A stretch of DNA of 64,000 bases from a virus, in IMG/VR virus record IMGVR_UViG_3300009509_000010, positions 1 to 64,000 of that record; one strand, written 5' to 3'. Positions 59,701-64,000 of the stretch are shown here, piece by piece (the stretch's first letter is position 1; the number at the start of each line of letters is the position of its first letter). Below the pieces are notes generated by a model. The model made no database searches. It had not been told where the DNA came from and saw only the letters and a program-made list of their open reading frames with translations. Position numbers and translations under genes: made by a program.

Positions 59701-62700
59701 CTAGAGGAAACCATCGTTATCCAAAATACCGGGGTATCTCAAGGAGGTTCATTCATCAAGTTTTGGTCCAACGAGGTTGACCTAAATAACGCAACTGACC
59801 CAGAAGACGTCCTCGGCGGATTGCGGTTCTATGGTGACGCTGGGGACGGCGTGAATAGTTACCTTGGCGCATCGATGAGAGCGGCCGCTAAAACCGGGTG
59901 GAATGTCAGCAATGCGGAATCAAAACTCGTTTGGGCGTTGGCCGGTTCTGGTGAAACAACCGCAACTGACCGTTTGGCGCTTAACTCGGTTCAGTTATAT
60001 CCAATTACGGACGATGCACTAAACCTCGGGTCAGCGACCAACGAGTGGGGCGACCTTCACATTGACGGAACGGCTTACATTGACACATTATCTTTGGACA
60101 CCACCGACGGGCTTGGGGTAGCAACGACAATTAAGCCAACGACCGACGGGTCATTCGACCTCGGGAGCTCAACACGGGAATGGCGCAACCTATACGTTGA
60201 CGGGATTGCGTATGTTGACGCTCTTGTTTTATCGTCGGCTGCGGCGGAAGGTGTGGCGAGTCACATTGTCCCAACGGCCGACGATTCTTACGATTTAGGT
60301 AGTTCATCGTACAAATGGCGATCCCTTTATCTCGACGGGACGGCCTACGTTGACACCCTAAGTCTATCCACAACGGCGGGCGAGGGTGTAGCTACTGATT
60401 TGATCCCTACATCAAACGGTGTGGCGGCCCTTGGGAGCAGCTCTTACCGGTGGTCAAATATTCATGCGATTGAGGGGACGTTTTACAGGTCAACCGATAC
60501 GCTCTCAACGGGCCTGTTGTCGGTAACCCATTATGTACCATCCGGCGGTGCATCCCGAGCTAAACTAGCCGAATTCGTGGCTACCGCGGGGGCCAGTAAT
60601 ATCAACGGTTTCGGTGGGTTTGTCTCGTTTTACAACGGGGCAAATGAGGTGGGGCGGATTGAGTGGTCTCGCAACGGAGCCAACGACCAAGCTGATATGG
60701 TTTGGCGGCTCAACTCGGTGGGCGACAACATGGTCAACCAACTGACGTTGCACTATAACAACGGGATCGAAACATACCACCATTACCCGTACGCCGCCGA
60801 TACCTGGGACCTTGGCACGACTGGTCAAGAATGGCGGGACGTTTACGCCATGCAGTTAAAATTGATTCAAATAAGCCCGAGAATTGAATGGCGGGACGAA
60901 AGCCTTGCAATTGACGCTGGCGGACTCTGGCGTAACATATTGGCGGGTGGTGTTTATCGTATTGAGGAAAATACCGCTGTGGCGGGTGATTTTTCAACTA
61001 ACAAGTATTGGTTTGTTATCAACAAAACAAACGCGTGGGTTGAGACAGGTGCTGATTTTATTCCGAGAGCCAACTCGGCTTACAATCTCGGAAACGCAAC
61101 GCATTGGTGGTTGGACGCCTACATTGACCGAAATTTGTATATTGATGACGGGGAATTTTATTTACAGCTCAATGGTGGTAACCCATACATCAATTTCGCA
61201 ACGACCGGTGGTGTGGACGCGTTTTGGTACAGCCGTGGAAATAATCGTTTTTATTGGCGTATCGCAGGGGATGACAGTATTTTTGCCCTTGACGCGACTA
61301 ACGCAAAATTCAAAGTTGATGTGGTGCCCAGTAGTCAACGCGGGGCCGACCTCGGCACCACTGGATCGAATTGGGATTGGACTTACACTCGAAACGTAAC
61401 GTCCGATGATTACTTGTTTTTGAGTAGTACAGATGATCACGTGTACCTAGTCAACTGGGAAGCGGTCCCGGTTGGGTCACTTGCCGGGAGCAATGTAACC
61501 ATGGTTACTGGCAACGGCAATTGGACAACCCAACTACAGGCCGGGGCGGGCCGGGTTAATTTGTCTTGGAATTCATACTACGATGGCACCACTTGGAGGT
61601 ATTGGGACGCGGGCGGGGACGGTGCAACGCGTATGAATATTTCAACAAGTGGCGCCACCACGTATTGGGAATGGTGGTTTAACGATACGGCGCCAGCGGC
61701 GGCCGGTGATACGCTCACTTGGATTTCCGGGGCATCTTTGCGTATAGACTCCGGTGGTATCACGACGAAAAACATTGAGGCCGTTGCAGGTAACACGTAC
61801 GACATAGGCGCATCAGGTGCGTATTTTGAAAACTTGTACGCAAATACCCACTACATTGACGCAACTTTTTTGGCGTTTATCAACGGCTCAACTCCGCGGT
61901 TAACCTGGGATTCAACCGATTGGATACAATACAATCGGACAGACAACAAATGGCAATTTGGCGTGGGGGATTCGACAAAATTTGAAATTGCGTCGAGTTA
62001 CATCAATGTAGGTTTTTCAAACACCACGCCACCGGCTTTATTTAATGTAGGATATTATGGTACACCGGGCACGACCGATTTGCGAGGAAGCCACATTCAT
62101 TCATATCTAAACTCGAACCTCAGTTCGGTGGCCGGTACCCGGAGGCGGTTGGTTTCGATAGGTGGCGCTGTATCAAACGAGGAATACCTGACCATATCGC
62201 AATACCGTGTGTCAACTGGGTCACAGTGGGATACGTCGGCAATTATTCTATCCCGCGAAGTTGACAACTCGGCGGACATCGGCGGGTATATTCAATTTGG
62301 GTCCGCGGATTTCGACGTCAAAGGGCATTGGCGCCCCTCTGCTGATTCGACCTATGAGCTAGGCGGATCAAATTATCGTTGGTCGACGATATATTCTGGA
62401 AATATCACCAGCCAACGAGACGCGACCGGGGCGGCGAACGCAGCAGCTTTTTTCACGCATAATGGTTTGACTACTGTTGATGTGGAATTGTTGATTGCGA
62501 GGTTTAACGCAGAAACCGACGGTACGCAGGCTGACGGGTTTGGTGGTTATGTCAGGTATGAATCAGAAGGTCTTTCAAAGGGTGAACTGAGGTGGGTCCG
62601 TGACGGTGGAAATAATCAATACGACTTTTATTGGCTTACCCACAACAATACGTCTTTAACTGAGCGGTTGCGATTTCATTGGGATGGCGCGATCAGTTTA

Positions 62701-63555
62701 CTTGCGGACGCTAATTTCAATTTTAAATTTTCGACCGACGATCCAACGATAACTTTCGATTCCGGTACCGACGAATTGAGATACGACCGATCCGCAAATA
62801 GTTGGTATTTCACGGTTGGAGGCTCCAACACGTTGATAGTGTCCGGGTCTGCTTTGACGACTCTTGGTCCTATTTATACCTCAGGCGCTGGTCATGATAT
62901 CGGCTCTAGTGGTCAATATTTTAGTACACTTTATGTTAATACCATAAATCTCGGGGCAGGCGATGATGGTAATGGGTTCCGAACACATTGCAAGCCTTAC
63001 TTGGACGAGCAGTTTGACCTCGGTAGCACGTTGTACCAATGGAGGAATCTCTACGTCAACCAAACTGCTTACATCGACGTTTTGAGCCTTTCGACGGTAG
63101 CTGGCCAAGGCGTCGATTCGTACCTAAACCCAACCAACACCTTGAAAGATCAAGGTAACTCGACCTATTTTTGGGATTATACTTATACCGATCGGCTATA
63201 CACCCGTGAGGGCAACAACTACACGTTCGATAATTATGACGACTTGGCGTTGATTGATGAATACAACCCGAGCGGCGTGGTGGTCGAGGTGGATAAAGCG
63301 GGCGAGGTCCGGATCCTACAAAGGGCCTCAAGGGGCACCTTACCTTGGCCCATGCTTGGACCTCGGGACCCCATGGCGCAATCGTGGTTTATCGATATCA
63401 ACGATTCGTTGTATTTTCTTTTGGGCGCAATCAAGCAGCTCCACAACAAACACAAGGCCGAGGTGGCCGAGCTCCGAGCCAAGATCGAGGACCTCGTAAG
63501 CCTAAAAAGCCGGGTCGAGTTACTTGCTCGCAAGATGGAGGCGTTGACAGCATGA
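56731..63555 (+). CDS. Giant repeat tail fibre protein
   Basis: This 2,274-residue protein is the probable receptor-binding fibre. After an N-terminal attachment part (about 1-280) comes a long repetitive shaft. The motif YDLGSSSYRWRNLYxDGTAYxDTL, in full or partial form, appears about 18 times, separated by beta domains with AxxDDGGLWR and AxAIDAGGLWR signatures. The end (FIDINDSLYFLLGAIKQLHNKHKAEVAEL and onward) is a helical coiled coil, like the end of trimeric fibres. The part from about 59,600 on is more AT-rich than the rest, consistent with exchange by recombination. Confidence 0.85.
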   Translation: MATGTTFAAVTEKRLFGTADFRDRLLGHLRTLVQESYEKSYRGGCVYDAALNLISGGNDKITISGTSLATDGQGHLLDVAPSGFATGLQFQNTAAVEYEIGLHYAEVPSGIQINPRTGLPEFVGWDETIGESGTPDLVTDNGNGTITFRVNTITESGVSNAGRKVRVYKNIPGPNATTEVVAIEELTVAWTGSNNEITTAAVFGQETVSTTAADYTVVLMGATIKRNTTLYDVDGYAFLGKVTGGGSGAPPSGFDVTDQDVIDMSLSDMADITSRNATTDRLKIDVKSYTGDVGDPQIQVRDPSGTPVFTVDGNGNVVIEGTTTQQDFVQVNSSETITDNLTAGDDGATDSHKIKGTWWHTNNAETANYFHIDGATGHIGLNKPADSGFWLDVANSARFQGLVQFASAVPNIQFLETDVAIDDGGLWRLILTNGDIYFQMNTAAGGDFTSATSWLRFNRALSTIYSYFNFSPISDDTRDIGSAGLEWKDLYIDGTAYVDTLSLSTVAGEGVATSIIPTTNGTLNLGSVAYRWNQIITEQLDSYLDTDTATTPAIWAKHDATSVTNTRLSLARLQADTDAAVANDFGGSVELDIKDTTVAKVQWWRRGADDQCDLYFFLRDAVDANTAQLKLKYDGGMDARTILPFATDTYDLGSPSYRWANIYTANLNVGEDINPAADLTYDLGQPSVRWLNVYTQNVAGGPGTGTDFVNISGPDYVNINGPLYLGGFDYAEPSGTMAGGGHTFLAQEATGALVLATENGDGRVNLTWNAYFDGTTWRGWKGSGEGATRLQITENVGLLEWTWWVDDSVSTPGEIANVRSIDQKRFVIGSAGVWAYDKVIIESTEPRSHYVDSDLAVDAGGLWRIRIVGGDYSLEENTAAAGNFTTISGWFRTDRANAAIEFYKNVWPSADDSFDLGTAAQQWRHLYIDGTANIDTLSLDTTDGLGVASHLKPTTTATYDLGGANRYWRDLYLSGGITSQGILYLLSDIALEETIVIQNTGVSQGGSFIKFWSNEVDLNNATDPEDVLGGLRFYGDAGDGVNSYLGASMRAAAKTGWNVSNAESKLVWALAGSGETTATDRLALNSVQLYPITDDALNLGSATNEWGDLHIDGTAYIDTLSLDTTDGLGVATTIKPTTDGSFDLGSSTREWRNLYVDGIAYVDALVLSSAAAEGVASHIVPTADDSYDLGSSSYKWRSLYLDGTAYVDTLSLSTTAGEGVATDLIPTSNGVAALGSSSYRWSNIHAIEGTFYRSTDTLSTGLLSVTHYVPSGGASRAKLAEFVATAGASNINGFGGFVSFYNGANEVGRIEWSRNGANDQADMVWRLNSVGDNMVNQLTLHYNNGIETYHHYPYAADTWDLGTTGQEWRDVYAMQLKLIQISPRIEWRDESLAIDAGGLWRNILAGGVYRIEENTAVAGDFSTNKYWFVINKTNAWVETGADFIPRANSAYNLGNATHWWLDAYIDRNLYIDDGEFYLQLNGGNPYINFATTGGVDAFWYSRGNNRFYWRIAGDDSIFALDATNAKFKVDVVPSSQRGADLGTTGSNWDWTYTRNVTSDDYLFLSSTDDHVYLVNWEAVPVGSLAGSNVTMVTGNGNWTTQLQAGAGRVNLSWNSYYDGTTWRYWDAGGDGATRMNISTSGATTYWEWWFNDTAPAAAGDTLTWISGASLRIDSGGITTKNIEAVAGNTYDIGASGAYFENLYANTHYIDATFLAFINGSTPRLTWDSTDWIQYNRTDNKWQFGVGDSTKFEIASSYINVGFSNTTPPALFNVGYYGTPGTTDLRGSHIHSYLNSNLSSVAGTRRRLVSIGGAVSNEEYLTISQYRVSTGSQWDTSAIILSREVDNSADIGGYIQFGSADFDVKGHWRPSADSTYELGGSNYRWSTIYSGNITSQRDATGAANAAAFFTHNGLTTVDVELLIARFNAETDGTQADGFGGYVRYESEGLSKGELRWVRDGGNNQYDFYWLTHNNTSLTERLRFHWDGAISLLADANFNFKFSTDDPTITFDSGTDELRYDRSANSWYFTVGGSNTLIVSGSALTTLGPIYTSGAGHDIGSSGQYFSTLYVNTINLGAGDDGNGFRTHCKPYLDEQFDLGSTLYQWRNLYVNQTAYIDVLSLSTVAGQGVDSYLNPTNTLKDQGNSTYFWDYTYTDRLYTREGNNYTFDNYDDLALIDEYNPSGVVVEVDKAGEVRILQRASRGTLPWPMLGPRDPMAQSWFIDINDSLYFLLGAIKQLHNKHKAEVAELRAKIEDLVSLKSRVELLARKMEALTA

Positions 63556-64000
63556 CAAAGCCAAAGGTTTTGATTTCAACGGCGTGGTGGCCCTCAAAAA
63601 CTCGGTGGTTTAGTCAATACTCGGCCGGGGTGACGGCCCAACTTGACCAGCCAGGATATGAGTCAGAGCTGTTTATTACCACGAGCTACGCTGGCCACAA
63701 GTTTGAATCGATTACGAGGTCAATGTTTCAAGCCCAGCAATGGGCCGATGCCCACGGATTCACCCATATTTTAAACGTCGAGGCCGACAAGGTGTTACCA
63801 CCGGGCACGTTGGATCGCCTATTATCCCACCAAAAATTGGTGGTTTACGCCGGGGATGCAATTGACGGCGGCGGGCAAGGCCTAACCAAGATCGGTGTGT
63901 ATCAAGGTGGTGGGGTCAAGGGGTGGGGGGTGGTGCTCGTTTCGGTCGAGATTTTGCGCCACGTTCCGTTTGACGTATACGCGGGGCAATGGCTTTGGCC
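63552..64000 (+). CDS. Probable glycosyltransferase (partial, runs off the window)
   Basis: An ATG overlaps the fibre stop (ATGA) and the frame stays open to the window end, giving 149 residues. It starts MTKPKVLISTAWWPSKTRW and contains WADAHGFTHILNVEADKVLPPGTLDRLL, a pattern similar to GT-A glycosyltransferases, with EAD in the place of the DxD metal motif. It might modify phage fibres, capsid or host surface sugars. The C-terminus is missing, so family cannot be fixed. Confidence 0.5.
   Translation, partial: MTKPKVLISTAWWPSKTRWFSQYSAGVTAQLDQPGYESELFITTSYAGHKFESITRSMFQAQQWADAHGFTHILNVEADKVLPPGTLDRLLSHQKLVVYAGDAIDGGGQGLTKIGVYQGGGVKGWGVVLVSVEILRHVPFDVYAGQWLW

Overview
The window is about 64 kb of a tailed double-stranded DNA bacteriophage with a contractile tail (class Caudoviricetes, myovirus morphology). 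The evidence is a near-continuous, head-to-tail run of phage genes on the + strand: a replication block (primase-helicase, ThyX, Cas4-like nuclease, SF2 helicase, family A DNA polymerase, RuvC-like resolvase), then terminase, portal, MuF-type protein, prohead protease, scaffold candidate, capsid, connectors, tail sheath, tail tube, frameshifted chaperone, tape measure, baseplate and fibres. The sequence is GC-rich, many genes start with GTG or TTG, and many stops and starts overlap (ATGA, TAATG), so the host is probably a GC-rich bacterium. Nothing here identifies the host further. No integrase, lysogeny repressor, tRNA or recognisable endolysin was seen, but the genome is not complete: the last gene runs off the right edge and the left edge lies inside a tandem repeat.

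Layout. 1-1080: control region with six tandem 30-bp repeats, one leftward gene for a possible ribbon-helix-helix protein with a promoter that would give a nearly leaderless mRNA, and several inverted and direct repeats. 1081-4675: primase-helicase, ThyX and a shrunken paralogue of the helicase domain. 4672-8533: about fourteen very small overlapping genes, many with CxxC zinc-binding pairs, several in paralogous pairs. 8576-16256: recombination and replication genes. 16243-28998: packaging and head genes. 29021-34330: beta-rich virion proteins, probably head fibres or decorations. 34327-35551: a patatin-like lipase followed by a four-helix membrane protein. 35553-40026: small structural and neck genes. 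40042-48139: sheath, tube, chaperones and tape measure. 48142-56722: tube-cap, hub, spike, wedge and fibre-attachment genes. 56731-63555: a 2,274-residue repeat fibre. 63552-64000: start of a probable glycosyltransferase.

How the genes work together. The replication genes would make the phage partly independent of host primase, helicase and polymerase, with ThyX adding dTMP. TerS and TerL package DNA through the portal into a capsid built with the scaffold and matured by the XkdF-type protease. The sheath and tube assemble around the tape measure with the help of chaperones made from one gene by a -1 frameshift at a canonical T TTT TTC site.

The most unusual items are: (i) the XkdF protease is the C-terminal tip of an 862-residue protein whose middle keeps the order of ATP-dependent DNA ligase adenylation motifs but has lost the catalytic residues; (ii) the third Ig-like domain of a tail protein appears to be cut by an in-frame TGA, its last strand being encoded at the start of the next gene; (iii) a hairpin flanked by a 19-bp duplication of a gene's own start; (iv) a tape measure with exact 75-bp, 25-residue repeats; (v) a patatin lipase inside the virion gene block. 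Functions are inferred from motifs read by eye; no database search was run.
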